Shown here: piece after piece, positions 1 through 12,378 of the stretch
Layout: the number at the start of each line of letters is the position of its first letter
Position numbering within the stretch: the first letter of the stretch is position 1
Notes under the pieces: generated by a model
What the model was told of the DNA's origin: nothing
Database searches by the model: none
Seen by the model: the letters and a program-made list of their open reading frames with translations, nothing else
Program-made: the position numbers and the translations under genes
Source of the DNA: Stomoxys calcitrans
Taxonomy: Eukaryota > Arthropoda > Insecta > Diptera > Muscidae
Assembly: GCF_963082655.1 (NCBI RefSeq)
Contig: NC_081553.1
Location: forward strand, 48,190,389-48,254,388
Direction: 5' to 3'
DNA length: 64,000 nt

Positions 1-1247
1 TGAGCCTCTAGAGGGCGCAATTATTACCCGATTTGGCTGAAAATTTGCCTTAAGTATTTAATTTTAACTTCCAACAACTGTGCCGAGAATAGTCCAAAAC
101 GGTTCATAACCTGACATAGCTCCCATATAAACCGATCTCGGATAATGACTTTTTGAGCCGCTAGAGGGCGGAATTATTATCCGATTTGGTTGAAATTATG
201 CATGAAGTGTTTTGTTCTAACTTTAAACAACTCTGCCATGAAGGGTCTGAATCGACTCATAACCTTATATAGCACCCATATAAACCGATCTCTGATCTTG
301 ACCTCTAGAGGGCGCAATTTTTACCAGATTTGACTGAAATTTCGCACGAAGTATTTTGTTCTAACTTTTAATAACTCTGTGAAGTATGATTTAAATCGGT
401 TCATAACCTGATATAGCTCCCATATAAACCGATCTCGTATCTTAATTCCTTGAGCCGCTAGAGGGCGCAATTATTAACCGATTGGGCTGAAATTTTGCTC
501 AAATTGTAATAACTTTAAACAACTCTGCCACGTAATATTATTTAAATCGGGTCATAACCTGATATAGCTCCCATATAAACCGATCTCGGATATTGACTTT
601 TTGAGCCGCTAGAGGGCGGAATTATTATCCGATTTGGCTGAAATGAAGTGTTTTGTTCTAACTTTAAACAACTCGGCCAAGAATGGTCTAAACCGAATCA
701 TAACCTGATAAAGCTCCCACATCACCCGATCTCTGACCTTGACTTTGTGAGCCTCTAGAGGGCGCAGATATTATACGATTTGGCTGAAATTTAGCGTGAA
801 TGGTTTTGGTTTGACCATCAACAACTGTTCTTAGTATGGCCCAAATCTGGTCTCAAACTGATATAGCTCCAATAAAAACCGATCTCTCTATTATTCTTCT
901 TGAGCCTCTATAGGGAGCAATTCTTATCCGATTTGGCTGACATTTTTTTTGCATAACGAATTCTTGTATGACATTTAAATATTTTCTGAATCGGTCTATA
1001 ACCTGATATAGCTCCCATCTAAACAGAGTTACCAAATTTATTTCTTCTGCCACTATAGGTCGCAATTCTTATCCCATTTGGCTGAAATTTTGGACTATGA
1101 ATTCTACTTTGGTCTCCAACAGCCAATTCTTGTTCATTATCCTTTCTTTGTCTATAAAGAGATGTCGGCCAAAGAACTTGGCAAATGCGATACATGTGGA
1201 GGGTGTATACGATTCGGCGTATCTGAACTTAGTACGCTTTTACTTGT
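1..1247 (+). mobile_element. Helentron/mini-me-like element, family 1, 5' end outside window
   Basis: Tandem ~150-bp units with family-1 words ('gatatagctcccatataaac', 'gagccgctagagggcgcaat', 'gatttggctgaaatt') fill 1-1150. From about 1180 the unit stops and the 3' end follows: 'ggcaaatgcgata', then the sub-TIR 'tgtggagggtgtatac', a decayed hairpin ('gattcggcgtatctgaac') and 'ttagtacgcttttacttg' ending at about 1246. The same order is seen, better preserved and on the other strand, at 15241 and 27942, which fixes this copy's orientation as +. The hairpin arms no longer pair well, so this is an old copy. ORFs in it are by-products of the repeat and are not genes. Confidence 0.75.
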
Positions 1248-2327
1248 CTCAACTAGATTTAATTACTTATTTCGATTGTTTTTATCCCCCATTGTTCTAT
1301 CATAGTATCAGTTTGTGCTTATCATAGTATATGGTAGTAGTAGTAGTGGTAGTGGTAGTGGTTTGCTTAAACGTATTCTCCAGTCGGCTTTTATTTGTGC
1401 ATTATTAGCTGCTTTAATATCTTATTCATTCATTCATTCAGCGTATAATTAAATTGTTAAAAAGCTTGCTTTTCTCCACCAACCACCATGATGATGATGA
1501 TGGTGATGACGATGGCTTTGTGATGGCAATGGCACACAATGAAGAAGGATCGTTGTCACATCTAGTGCTACCCACTCGTGAAAAGCCAAACTCAAACTCC
1601 CCCTCACTTACACACGCCAGTCTTCTTTGGCTTATGTGGTCGACAAACACCACACACCCACATAGGACTACTGCTACGCTTGTACCCATTCCCCATCCCT
1701 GACTAGGACATGTTAGAGAGTCAACAAAGTCAGACTCAACCTTTTGCTGTTGGGGCTTTTAATGATTATGTTAATGATATAAAAAGCGTTAATGTTCTGC
1801 ACTACGCTTTTGGCGAGAGGGAGAGACAATGTTACGCCATTCATGTCATGAATGCTTCTAAATTATGCAATTGCATCCAATTAAAGTGTGCACACTCTTA
1901 TGTCCTTACTGGAAGGGTTATTAGCTACTGCATAAGTAAGATTTTTAATTTTTTTTTTTTTTTCATTTTTCTTTCGCATCTAATGGACTAGATTAGTTAT
2001 ATTGTAGAAAGTGATTGCAGGGAATAAATGGAAGATTTTTAGTAATTACACTAATATCTCAGGTGTTTATAAAATAAATATAATGGTAAAGTATTTGATG
2101 TTTACCTTAGAAAACCTGAAAAACAAAGCGAAATGAATATTTATGAACAATAGGGTGGTTCAATTTTAAATCCGACAAAGGGGTTATTAACATCGAATTC
2201 TAAGAAATTTTTCCTAAGAAACCATGGCTCTAAAATCGAAATCGAGCTTCCGGTTTCTATAGTCAAACTCCGTCCGGTTGGTATTTAACACAGGCTTTTA
2301 GGAGTGGAGGCTTGAAGTGGAGTGTTT
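1248..2327. other. Non-repetitive stretch, no gene recognised
   Basis: It holds short trinucleotide runs: GTA/GTG repeats near 1331-1362 and ATG repeats at about 1489-1516. Several ORFs of 75-95 codons overlap on both strands without family resemblance. There is a T-tract at about 1949-1964. I see no convincing gene. Confidence 0.5.
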
Positions 2328-2549
2328 GGAGTGTTTGAGAGAAATAGTCGTCTCATGAATAACGAGCTGTATGACGACGATCGCATAGTTCCACGTATCA
2401 AAATACAACGGTTGCGTCGGCTAGGTCATATATTCAGAATGTATGAAGAAGCTACAGAAAAGAAGTCTTTTGAAGGCAATCATAGTGCTACACTCAAATC
2501 GGGACGACCAAAGCCCTATGGAAAGATTAATACATTTTATGGTCTTTAG
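2328..2549 (+). pseudogene. Non-LTR retrotransposon reverse transcriptase, C-terminal fragment
   Basis: The reading frame gives FERNSRLMNNELYDDDRIVPRI followed by KIQRLRRLGHIFRM and a Gly-Arg-Pro-Lys box. This resembles the region after the thumb in RTE/CR1-like endonuclease-reverse transcriptases, where 'RLRWLGHVxRM...GRPxxRW' is typical. The same segment in a second copy lies at 30536-31071 on the other strand ('gaagtcttttgaaggcaa' is shared by both). Neither RT catalytic motifs nor an endonuclease is present, so this is a relic. The clade assignment is a guess from the motif alone. Confidence 0.55.
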
Positions 2550-2561
2550 ACCCTAAAGTTT

Positions 2562-2843
2562 ATGATCGGTCTCTTTGGCAGCTATATCTAAATATAGCTC
2601 GATATAGACCATACTCGGAACAGATGTTGAAGGTTTTGGTACTACTGTTCCTGTTATAGCGAAATCAGGTAATAAATACGCCTATTATAGACTTAAGACT
2701 CAAAATCGGCAGATCGATCTATATGGCAGCTATATCCAAATATGTTCCGATCTGATCCATATGGTCTATATGGCAGCTATATGTATATATGGTCCGGTAT
2801 ACAATATATTCATGTCGGATGTCGAGGCTCCTAGTGCAAGTTA
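2562..2843 (-). repeat. Fragment of Helentron core satellite (family 2-like)
   Basis: About two degenerate units with 'gatcggtctctttggcagct' and 'gatctatatggcagctatat'. There are no element ends. It directly precedes the 5' end of the next Helentron copy on the + strand. Confidence 0.55.
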
Positions 2844-4003
2844 TTATACCCATCACCATAAAATGGATGTATACTAATCTGGTCATTCCGTTTGTAACAC
2901 CACCTCGAAATATTGATCTAGGACCCCATAAAGTACATATATATTCTTGATCGTGCCGATATTCTGAGTCTAACTACCCATGTCCGTCCGTCCTTCCATC
3001 TGTCGAAATCGCGATATCGATCGAACGCGTAAAGCTAGCCGCTTGAAATTTTGCGCTGATTCTTAATATTGATGTAGGTCTTGGAAACTGCAAATGGGTC
3101 ATATCGGCACATATTTGGATCTAGCTGCCATATAAATCGATCTCCCGATTTGAATTCTTAAGCCCCTGGAAACGCAATTTGTATCCCATTTGCATTTGGT
3201 GTTCTGTTACGATTTCCAATATCAGTGGCGAGTACGGTCCAAATCGGTCAAGCACCTGGCCAATCTCCTGATTTGACATCTGGAGCCCTTGAAAGCCTCA
3301 ATTTTCACTCGATCTGGCTGAAAATTTTGCACATGGTGTTCTATCCAACAACTATACCAAGTACAGTCCGAATCGGTCTATAACCTGATATAGCACCCAC
3401 ATTCACCGATCTCCTGATTTGACTTCTTGAGCCTTTGAAAGTCTCAATTTTCATTCGATTTGGCAGAAATTTTTTATGTACTATTCTATAAAGACTAGTA
3501 ACAATTACGTTTAGTATGGTCCAAATCGGTCTATAACCTGATATAGCTCCCATATAAACCGATCTCGCGATTTAACTTCTTGAGGAAGCCTCAATTTTCA
3601 CACGATATGGCTGAAATTTTGCACATAGTGTTCTATCCAACCACTGTGCCAAGTACAGTCCGAATCGGTCTATAACCTGATATAGCTCCCCCATAAACCT
3701 ATCTCCGACTTCATAGAAATTTCAATCAATTAGTTGTACCAATATGGTCCAGATCGGGAAATATTTAGATATAGCTGCATTTTTTCTCTGATTTTGCTGA
3801 AATTGGAAAAAGTGAGCTGCTTTAAGACTCCCCACATTCAATTCAAATATAGTCCAGATGGCTGTCATATCGATCATCCGAATTAGGGCTTTATCACACT
3901 TATTAGCCGATTTCGCTGAAATTTGGAACTGTTACTTGTATAGAGCCTCTGCGCACCTGAACCAAATATGATTAAGATCGGACCATATTTGAGTACTAGC
4001 TGG
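2844..4003 (+). mobile_element. Helentron/mini-me-like element, family 1, 3' truncated
   Basis: The 5' end reads 'ttattatacccatcaccata', then 'tcattccgtttgtaacacc', 'ccccataaagtacatatata', 'ttcttgatcgtgccgat' and a (GTCY)n tract near 2983-3005. This is the conserved left-end block of the family, followed by tandem core units with 'aacctgatatagc(a/t)ccca'. The core degrades after about 3800 and no sub-TIR/hairpin 3' end is seen before the 18-bp repeats at 4034. A late unit switches to 'agctgccat' wording, so unit types are mixed inside one copy. Confidence 0.7.
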
Positions 4004-4033
4004 ACAGGGTCCGCTGGGCCTTCTTTGACTCTT

Positions 4034-4105
4034 CGCCCTGAATGTGGATATCGCCCTGAATGTGGATATCGCCCTGAATGTGGATATCGCCCTGAATGTG
4101 GATAT
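4034..4105. repeat. 18-bp direct tandem repeat, four identical copies
   Basis: The unit 'cgccctgaatgtggatat' occurs at 4034-4051, 4052-4069, 4070-4087 and 4088-4105 with no mismatch. It sits exactly between the truncated Helentron and the SINE head. Identical copies imply recent slippage. Confidence 0.9.
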
Positions 4106-4108
4106 CGA

Positions 4109-4400
4109 GCTACGGTAGCCTATGTCCGCCTATGACGCTGAGCGCTGCGTTCAAATCTCGGCGGAACTTCGAACAAAATTTTAAGCGGTGGTTATCCCCT
4201 CTTAATGCTGGCGACATTTACGAGGTACCATACCATGCATGGTCATGTAAAAAATTCTCCCCAAAGAGTTGTCGCACACCGTAAGGTCGCCACACCGTAC
4301 GGTCGTCTATAAAGAAGGTCCCTTATCGTTGATAAACTCAACTTGAATCGGAAAGTGCTCATTGGTGTGTGAAAAATTTGCCCCTGCTCGGTTCCTGGGC
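4109..4400 (+). mobile_element. tRNA-derived SINE (SINE-1), decayed copy
   Basis: The head 'tacggtagcctatgtccgcctatgacgc...gttcaaatctcggcgg' corresponds to the A box and B box of the better copies at 37816 and 56115. The body 'ggtggttatcccctcttaatgctggcgacatt', the 'aaagagttgtcgcac' block and 'cccttatcgttgataaactcaacttgaatcggaaagtgctcattg' match the same copies. The 3' end merges into the family X array with no A-tail. The A-box region carries deletions, so transcription is unlikely. Confidence 0.75.
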
Positions 4401-5845
4401 AAATTTTTACTCCACTCCCAAATGTCTTTCTTTGGAACCCCATATTACTGTATTGGTAAATAGGGGGCTTAGAGAGTATTTCGAAGGTGGTCACTTGGCC
4501 ATCAAGGTAAATAAAAGTTTCGTGCTCTACTTTCAAAAACATTTCGTATGAGTCCGGAGAGGTCATGGGTAGGCCACCGGCACTTTGCCCTGAAAATAGA
4601 TTTCAAATTCGTTCTTTACTCCCAAATACCGTTGATTTGAGCTCCATTTTGCTAAAGTCGGAGGTATAGTTCAGTTTAAGGTGTGATTTTGGGGCTTACC
4701 CTCAAAATTGGATATCAAATTCGTTTTCTTCTCTCAAATACCTTTCATTTGTGTCCCATATAGCCATAATGGGCAAATAATCTATTCGACGTATTTTTTG
4801 GAGGAAAAGAGCCACCTTGTCTTGAAAGCAAATGTAAATGTCATATTTTTAATCTACTCCCAAATATCATTCATTTGAATCCTATAAAGCCATGGTTGGC
4901 CGATATGCCCATTTGGGGCCTCTTGTGGGTGAGGCGACCTCCCTTTACTTGGACCAAATTTTGTATGCCATATTTGTAATCTACTGCCAGATTCTTTTTA
5001 TTTGAGTCCCATATTGGGACGTCGAATATTTCTGTTTAGAGAAGTTTTTGGGTTGGGCCGGTCCGCTGGGTACTTGGACCCAAAATTTAATATGATATTC
5101 ATTTTCTAGTCTCCAATACCTTTCATTTGATACCCATATTGTGCCCATCAGCCTTCTTTAGGTTTTGGGTGGCGTTTTTGGTGTAAGGGGGAACCTCCCC
5201 CTTACACCACCATCCGATATCTGTTTCCTCTTTTTGTTTCTACGGAATAAACAAACAAACCGAGTCTCATATAGTCATAATGGGTCATATGCCCATTTAG
5301 GGAGTTTTTAGGGGGTGGGGTGACCCCCTACACTTCGATCTGATTTTCTATGGCAGATTCGTAATCTGCTCCCGAATACCTTTCATTTAAGCCCCATATT
5401 GATAGGGACGACCAATTTGTCTATTTTTAGACATTTTAGGGCGACATTTAGTTAGGGCGACTTCGTGGGTACTTGGACCCATTTTTTTAAACCATATTCG
5501 TATTCTTCTCTTCAATACCTTTTATTTGATATCCATATTATTTTTATCGGCCCGCTGGTGATTTTTGGTGGTATTTTTGGGGTAACGGGGGGACCCTCCC
5601 TCTTCCGATATCAACAAATTATAAAGCATATTTCGTATGCCTGACCATATTCCTAATATACGCCTGAATACCTTTTATTTGAGTCCCATATTGTCATGAA
5701 CGTCAAATAAACCTATTGTAAGGGGTTTTGGGGCTGGGGCGGCCCCCCAGGTACTTGGACCCAACTTTTATTATGAAATTGGTACTCTACTCTAGAAAGC
5801 CTTTCATTTGAATCCCATATTGTCCCGAACACTGAACTTTTATTT
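4401..5845 (+). repeat. Tandem repeat family X
   Basis: Imperfect units of about 125-155 bp are recognisable by 'aatacctttcatttgagtcc' (about 4738, 4862, 4988, 5114, 5375, 5514, 5668, 5797). Each is linked to 'cttggacccaaattttaat', 'gggtggcgtttttggggtaa' and 'ggagggtccgccccctt' words. A 'acggaataaacaaacaaacc' block near 5244 marks an internal end-like segment. Other arrays of the family lie at 10.8-12.4, 17.9-18.4 and 40.1-42.4 kb. No coding frame persists. I cannot name the element class. Confidence 0.7.
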
Positions 5846-6440
5846 TTGGGTATTTAAGCCAAATCGGATAAAAATTGCGGCTTCCAGGAGCCCAAGATTT
5901 CAAATCGGGAGATCGGTTTATATGGAACCTATGTCAGGTTATAGGCTGATTTAAACCGTATTTGACACTGTTGTTGAAAGTCATAACAGACACTACGGCA
6001 AAATTTCAGCCAAATCGAACAAAAATTGCGGCTTACAGGGGACATCAAGTCAAATCGGGAGATCGGTTTATATGGGAGCTATATCAGGTTCTTGACCGAT
6101 CTAAACTGTACTTGGCACAGTTATTAGAAGCCATAACAGACACTACGGTAAAAATTCAGCCAAATCGGACAAAAATTGTGGTTTCCAGGGGCTGAAGATC
6201 GAGAGATCGGTTTACATGAGAGCTATATCTAAATCTGAACCGATAAGGCCCATTTGCAATCCCCATCGCTTTAAGCGTTCGACCGCTTTCGTCATTTCGG
6301 CAGGCGGACGGGCGGACGTGGCAAGTTCGACTCAGAATGTCGAGACGATCAAGAATATTTATACAATACTTTATGGCGTCCTAGATCAATATTTCGAGGT
6401 GTTACAGATTAGTATACCCTCATCCTGGTGGTGGGTATAA
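5846..6440 (-). mobile_element. Helentron/mini-me-like element, family 1, 3' truncated
   Basis: Three core units ('gatcgggagatcggtttatatgg') lead into an inverted left-end block: 'gcggacgggcggacgtggc', 'cgagacgatcaagaatatttatac', 'tatttcgaggtgttacag' and the terminal palindrome 'tataccctcatcctggtggtgggtata' (split here as 'tataccctcatcc' and 'ggtggtgggtata'). On the minus strand this is the 5' end. The 3' hairpin end is absent. Confidence 0.7.
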
Positions 6441-6514
6441 AAAAGAGAAAGTTAAAAAAAAAACAGAAAAATTCAAGAAATCTTTATTTGAATCGAGAGC
6501 AAATACCATATAAT

Positions 6515-7018
6515 TTAATGTTTGAAGTTTATTTCATGCAAATGTTTAACGTGACTGCGCCTCAAAGTGGTCCATCGGCTTAGTCCAATTTTGGCATACT
6601 CTTTCCAACATTTCGACCGGTATCTCACAAAATGCTTTAATGTTGTCCTTAAATGCCTCAATTGAAGCGGGCTTGTCTGTATAGACATCAGCTTTAACAT
6701 AGCCACACAAAAATTAGTCTAAAGGCGTTAAATCGCACGATCTAGGTGGCCAATTGACCGCTCCCGAACGAAAAATAACATGTTCACCGAACTCACTTCC
6801 CAATAAATCCTGTATTACGAGTGCTGTGTGGCATGAGGTATTGGCTTGTTGAAACCACATGTCATGCAAGTCAAGCTCTTGCATTTTGGGCAAAAAAAAG
6901 CTGGATATCATCTCACGATAGCTCTGACCATTCACAGTTACGTTACGATTCGCATCATCTTTGAAGAAGTACGGTCCAATGATGCCACCAGCCCATAAAC
7001 CGCACCAAAATGTGAGTT
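6515..7018 (-). pseudogene. Tc1/mariner-superfamily transposase, C-terminal half, inactivated
   Basis: Minus-strand translation shows FWCGLWAGGIIGPYFF, MWFQQANTSCHTA, VNWPPRSCDLTPLD and, downstream, GYVKADVYTDKPASIEAF and HVKHLHEINFKH: the order expected for the second half of a mariner-like DDE/D transposase. Inactivation is visible three ways. A TAA stop follows LTPLD, where a Tyr is usual. One extra T near 6556 shifts the frame before the C terminus. The catalytic Asp expected in the 'WxQQDxAxxHT' motif is Ala. The N-terminal half is missing because a Helentron 5' end abuts codon 'K-L-T-F-W' at 7018. Confidence 0.8.
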
Positions 7019-8046
7019 TTATACCCACCACCGAAGGATGGGGGTATATTCATTTTGTCATTCCGTTTGTAACACATCGAAATATCCATTTCCGACCCTA
7101 TAAAGTATATATATTCTTGATCAGCGTAAAAATCTAAGACGATCTAGACATGTCCGCCCGTCTGTCCATCTGACTGTTGAAATAACGCTACAGTCTTTAA
7201 AAATAGAGATATTGAGCTGAAATTTTGCATAGATTCTTTTTTTGTCCATAAGCAAGTTAAGTTCGAAGATGGGCTATATCGGACTATATCTTGATATGGC
7301 CCCCATATAGACCGATCCGCCGATTTAGGGTCTTAGGCCAATAAAGGCCACATTTATAATCCGATTTTGCTGAAATTTGGCACAGTGAGTTGTGTTAGGC
7401 CCTTCGATATCCTTCGTTAATTTAGCTCAGATCGGTTCAGATTTGAATATAGCTGCCATATAGACCGATCCTCCGATTTAGGGTGTTAGGCCCATAAAAG
7501 CCACATTTATTGTCCGATTTTGCTGAAATTTGGGACAGTGAGTTATGTTAGGCCCTTCGACATCCTTCGTCAATTTGGTTCAGATCGGTTCAGATTTGGA
7601 TATAGCTGTCATATAGACCGATTTCTTGATTTATGGTTTCGGGCCCATAAAATGCTCATTTATTGTCCGATGTCGCCGAAATTTGGGACAGCGTGTTACG
7701 TTAAGCCCCTTGTCATACTTTTGCAATATCGCACAGATCGGTCCAAATTTGGATATAGCTGCCATATATACCGATATATAGGTTTTAGGTTTTGGGGCCA
7801 TAAAATACGCATTTATTGTCCGATGTCGCTGAAATTTGAGACAGTGAAATTGGTTAGGCTCTTCGATTTTGCACAGATCGGTCCAGATTTGAATATAGCT
7901 GCCATATAGACCGATCTCCCGATTTAAGGTTTTGGGCTCATAAAGAGGCATTTATGTCCGATTTCGCCGAAATTTGGGACAGTGCTTTGTGTTAGGCTCT
8001 TAGACATTTTTATGCAACTTGGCCCAAATCGGTCCAGATTTGGATA
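7019..8046 (+). mobile_element. Helentron/mini-me-like element, family 2, 3' truncated
   Basis: A well-preserved 5' end: 'tttatacccaccaccgaagg', 'atgggggtatattcatttt', 'gtcattccgtttgtaacaca', a (TA) run at 7105-7115, the core 'ttcttgatcagcgtaaaaat', and (GTCY)n at about 7151-7170. About five units follow with 'agctgccatatagaccgat', 'gccgaaatttgggacagtg' and 'ggcccttcgacatcctt'. The array stops at 8046 in unrelated AT-rich sequence. It is inserted in a mariner transposase relic, between T residues as expected for Helentrons. Confidence 0.8.
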
Positions 8047-8129
8047 TGAAGAAAATTTTTATAACACCTCTATAAAAAATGTTGTCAAAATTTTATTACA
8101 TTTGTGCATTTGTTAGCAACGCTAAGAAG

Positions 8130-10075
8130 GAGAAGAGCTAGACCCATCGATGAGTATACGGATCGGCTTGGAATCACTTCCTGATTCGATTTAGCTATCT
8201 GTCTGTCCGATTTAGTCCGTCTGTCCCTCTGTCTGTCCGTCCATATATTCTTGTAATCATGGTACAGGTGGCATTTGTTGTCCGATTTTCACACAATTTG
8301 GCACAAGTGTCTTTTTTGGTCCAAAGACAAACGCTATTGATTTTGAAAAAAATCGGTCCAGATTTAAATATAGCTCCCATCTATATATCTTTCATCCGAT
8401 ATGCCCTTTTAAAGTTGTAGAAGCCACAATTTTGATCCGATCCTTACAAAATTTGCCACGAAGTGTTGTTTTTTAATGATCCAAAATGCTTGCAAAATTT
8501 TATTGAAATCGGTTCAGATTTAGATATAGCTCCCATATATATCTTTCATCCGAAATGCGCTTTTAAAGCTGTAGGAGCCACAATTTAGGTGCGATCTTTA
8601 TAAAATTTGGCATGGGCCGTTTTATTCAACGTCCTCATATGTGTACAAAGTTTCATAAAAATCGGTTCCGATTTAGATATAGCTCCCATATATATTATTC
8701 ATCCGATATGCCCTTTTAAAGCTGTAGAAGCCACAATTTTGATCCGATCCTTACAAAATTTGGCACGAAGTGTTGTTTTTTAATGATCCAAAATGCTTGC
8801 AAAATTTTATTGAAATCGGTTCAGATTTAGATATAGCTCCCATATATATCTTTCATCCGATGTGCCCTTTTAAAGCTGTAGAAGCCACAATTTTGGTGCG
8901 ATCTTTATAAAATTTGGCATGGGCCGTTTTATTCAACGTCCTCATATGTGTGCAAAGTTTCATAAAAATCGGTTCAGATTTAGATATAGCTCCCATATAT
9001 ATCTTTGATCCGATGTGCCCTTTAAAAGCTGTAGAAACCACAATTTTGATCCGATCCTTACAAAATTTGGCACGAAGTGTTTTTTTTTAATGATTCAAAA
9101 TGTTTGCCAAATTTTATTGAAATCGGTTCAGATTTAGATATAGCTCCCATATATATCTTTCATCCGATGTGCCCTTTTAAAGCTGTAGAAGCCACAATTT
9201 TGGTGCGATCTTTATAAAATTTGGCATGGGCCGTTTTATTCAACGTACTCTTATGTGTGTAAAGTTTCATAAAAATCGGTCCAGATTTAGATACAGCTCC
9301 CATATATATCTTTCATCCGATATGCCCTTTTAAAGCTGTAGGAGCCACAATTTTAGTGCGATCTTTAGCAAATTTGGCACGAAGTGCTTTTTGTAACGTC
9401 CCAATATGTGTGCAAAATTTTAACTAAATCGGTTCAGATTTAAATATAGCTCCCATATATAACTTTCGTCCGATTTGACCTATTGAGGCTGTAGAAGGCA
9501 CAATTTTGGTCCGATTTTTACGAACTTTGGCACGAAGTGTTTTTTGTGACGTCCCAATATGTGTGCAAAAATTCATCATAATCGGATCAGATTTATATAT
9601 AGCTCCCATATATATCGTTCATCCGATTTGAACTATTGAGGCTGTAGAAGCCACGATTTTGGTTCGATCTTAACAAAATTTGGCACGAAGTGCTCTTTGT
9701 AACGTTCCAATATGTGTGCAAAATTTTAACTAAATCGGTTCAGATTTAAATATAGCTCCCATATATAACTTTCGTCCGATTTGAACTATTTAGGCTGTTG
9801 AAGCCACAATTTTGGTCCAATATTAACAAAATTTGGCTTAGGCCGTTTTATTCAACGTATTCATATGTGTGCAAAGTTTCTTAAAAATCGGTTCAGATTT
9901 AGATATAGCTCCCATATATATTTTTCATCCGAAATGGCCTTTTAAGGCTATAGAAGCCAAAATTTTGGTCCGATCTCTACAAAATTTTTCATGAGATGGT
10001 TTAATTGACATCCCAATACCTGTGCAAAATTTCATCAAAATCGAATGAGATTTAGATAAAATTCCCAAAATTTAT
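8130..10075 (+). mobile_element. Helentron/mini-me-like element, family 3 core array
   Basis: A (GTCY)-type tract at about 8204-8243 ('ctgtctgtccgatttagtcc', 'gtctgtccgtccatatattc') precedes about eleven units of ~155 bp. The words are 'cccatatatatctttcatcc', 'ccttttaaagctgtagaagc', 'aaatttggcacgaagtg' and 'gttcagatttagatatagct'. The 'cagatttagatatagctccc' segment is clearly cognate with the core of families 1 and 2, but the rest is diverged. Units alternate between two subtypes ('cttgcaaaattttattg' versus 'tgcaaagtttcataaaaatc'). Neither terminal sub-TIR is obvious. Unit quality falls after 9960. Confidence 0.65.
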
Positions 10076-10830
10076 TTTTTTGAGTCTCTCAAAATCCTTA
10101 AACTTTCTCTCTTAATAAAATTTTCAATTGCCCCACATGTCATCAACTTCATAAAACTATTTTCGTTTGCATGCAGTGGTCTATGCATAACATCGGCAAC
10201 GAACATGGGAATTCCACATATGATGGGAAAATTCCTTAAAAAAAAGCATTTCACAAAAATAAAAATTCTCTTTCATATGAACCATACGAAAGAGCCTAAA
10301 CATAAAGGCAGAACTTGGCCAAATTGGTCAAATATTCAGTGTGGCCCCCAAACCAATACAATCCTGGGGGACACACGATTGAATGCTAAAGTCGCATGCC
10401 ACGCACATTGCATTCGTTGGCTTTTGCGTCAGTGACGTTGTCATCGTCCTCTGAACATATCCCCTCAATTTGGTGTTGTGTGCTCACATCTCTGCGTCTC
10501 CATGTGATGGCAATTTTCATTCAACGGAAATCAACATTTTTGACAATTGTTGGTACTACCACTGTCACTATTGTCATGTCTACAGTTCCCTTTGCTGTTG
10601 ATGGTGTTGCTGTTGTTGTAGCTGCTGCTGCCGTTGCCATTGCCATTGCTCAAACTGCAGGGCAATTTCAAATGCAATTTACAACATTTGAATTGCTAAC
10701 TAACGTATAATCAATGTGTATTAGCAGCTAAAGAGATACAAATTATATCAAACGGAATGCACTGAGAGAATTCAAATAGAATTCTTTTCCGACAATTGAT
10801 AGAATTTTATATATAAAATTCAATTTGTGT
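10076..10830. other. Non-repetitive stretch with opa-like trinucleotide repeats
   Basis: At about 10598-10650 the plus strand reads 'gctgttgttgtagctgctgc', i.e. CAR/CAY-rich (opa-like) repeats on the minus strand, as found in many dipteran exons and introns. A 104-codon plus-strand ORF (10396-10710) is low-complexity Ala/Val-rich and has no recognisable domain. I do not call a gene. Confidence 0.45.
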
Positions 10831-12378
10831 TTGTTTGTTCCGTATAGACTCAAAAACGGCTGAATCGATTACCTTGAAATTTTCACAGATTGTGTAGGTT
10901 GGTCTGGAAGGAAACATAGGCTATATAATTTTTTGATATCGGGAGGGGGGCGGACCCTCCCCCTCACCCCAAAAGTACTACCCAAAAATAAAAGTGAACC
11001 GATTGGGACAATATGGGATTCAAATGAAAGTTATTCAAGAGTAGAGTACAAATTTCATAAAAAAAGTTGGGTTCAAATACCTGGTGGGCCGTCCCAGCCC
11101 CAAAACCCCTTAAAATAGGTTTATTTGACGATCATGGTAATATGGGGCTCAAATGAAAGGCATTCGGGAGTAGACTACGAATATGGTCAGGAAGAAGCAA
11201 TATGCTTTATAATTTGTTGACATCGGAAGGGGGACGGACCTTCCCAGTTACCCCAATAATACCACCCAAAATCTCAAGTGGGCCGATAAAGACAATATGG
11301 ATATCAAATGAAAGGTATTGAAGAGTAGAATACGAATATGGTTAAAACAATAGGGCCCAAGTACCCAAGAAGTCGCCCTAACCCCAAAATGTGTTAAAAA
11401 CAGACAAATTGGTCGACCATATCAACATGGGGCTTAAATGAAAGGTATTCGGGAGTAGATTACAAATCTGGCATACAAAAGCATATCGAAGTGTAGGGGG
11501 TCACCCCACCCCCTAAAAACTCCCTAAATGGGCATATGACCCATTATGACTATATGAGACTCGGTTTGTTTGTTTGTTCCGTAAAAAAGGCAAAATAGGT
11601 CATATAATTTTTAGATATCGGATGGTGGCAGAACCTCCCCCTTACACCAAAACGCCACCCAAAACCAAAAGAGGAAAGACGGCCCCAATATGGTTATCAA
11701 ATCAAAGGTATTGAAGACTAGAAAATGAATATCGTACTAAATTTGGGTCCAAGTACCCAGTGGGCCGCTCCAACCCAAAAACTCCTCTAAACAGAAATAT
11801 TCGACGTTTCTATCAATTTGGGACTCAAATGAAAAGTATCCATCATTAGATTACTAATATGGCATAAAAAATTAGGTCCAAGTAATGGGAAGGCGCCTCA
11901 CCCCGAAATACCCTCAAATAGGCATATCAGCCGACCATGGCTATATAGGATTCTAATGAAAGATATTTGGAAGTAGATTAAAAATATGACACTAAAATTT
12001 GAGTTCAAGTCAAGGTGGCTCTTTTCCTCCTAAAAATACGTCTAATAGATCAATTGACCCATTATGGCAATATGGGACTCAAATGAAAGGTATTTGAGAG
12101 TAGAAAACGTATTTGATATCCAATTTTGGGGGTACGCTCTAAATTCTCACACAAACTAATCTTTATTTCCGATTATAACAATATGGAGCTCCAGTCAACG
12201 GTAGTTTGGAGTAAAGAACGAATTTGAAATCTATTTTCTGGGCACCCTCAAACGATTCATACTTACTGACTATGATAAAATGGGGTTCAAAGTAAAGGGA
12301 TTTGGGAGCGGACACGAATTTGATATTCATATTTGAGTTGAAATGATTCCCCTAAGAATCCCTTCTCATTACCCTAAT
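10831..12378 (-). repeat. Tandem repeat family X, inverted array
   Basis: It starts with 'tccgtatagactcaaaaacggctgaatcg', 'ttgaaattttcacagattgtg' and 'ggtctggaaggaaacatagg', the reverse complement of the block that closes the array at 42290-42365. Units follow with 'aatatgggactcaaatgaaagg', 'gggggacggaccctccc' and 'aagtacccagtgggccg'. An internal end-like block ('gactcggtttgtttgtttgt') recurs at 11563. It ends directly against the 3' end of a Helentron at 12379. Confidence 0.7.

Noticed and set aside
10396..10710. 104-codon ORF as a membrane protein gene
   Set aside because: The Val/Ala-rich part is a translation of opa-like trinucleotide repeats; nothing else supports coding.
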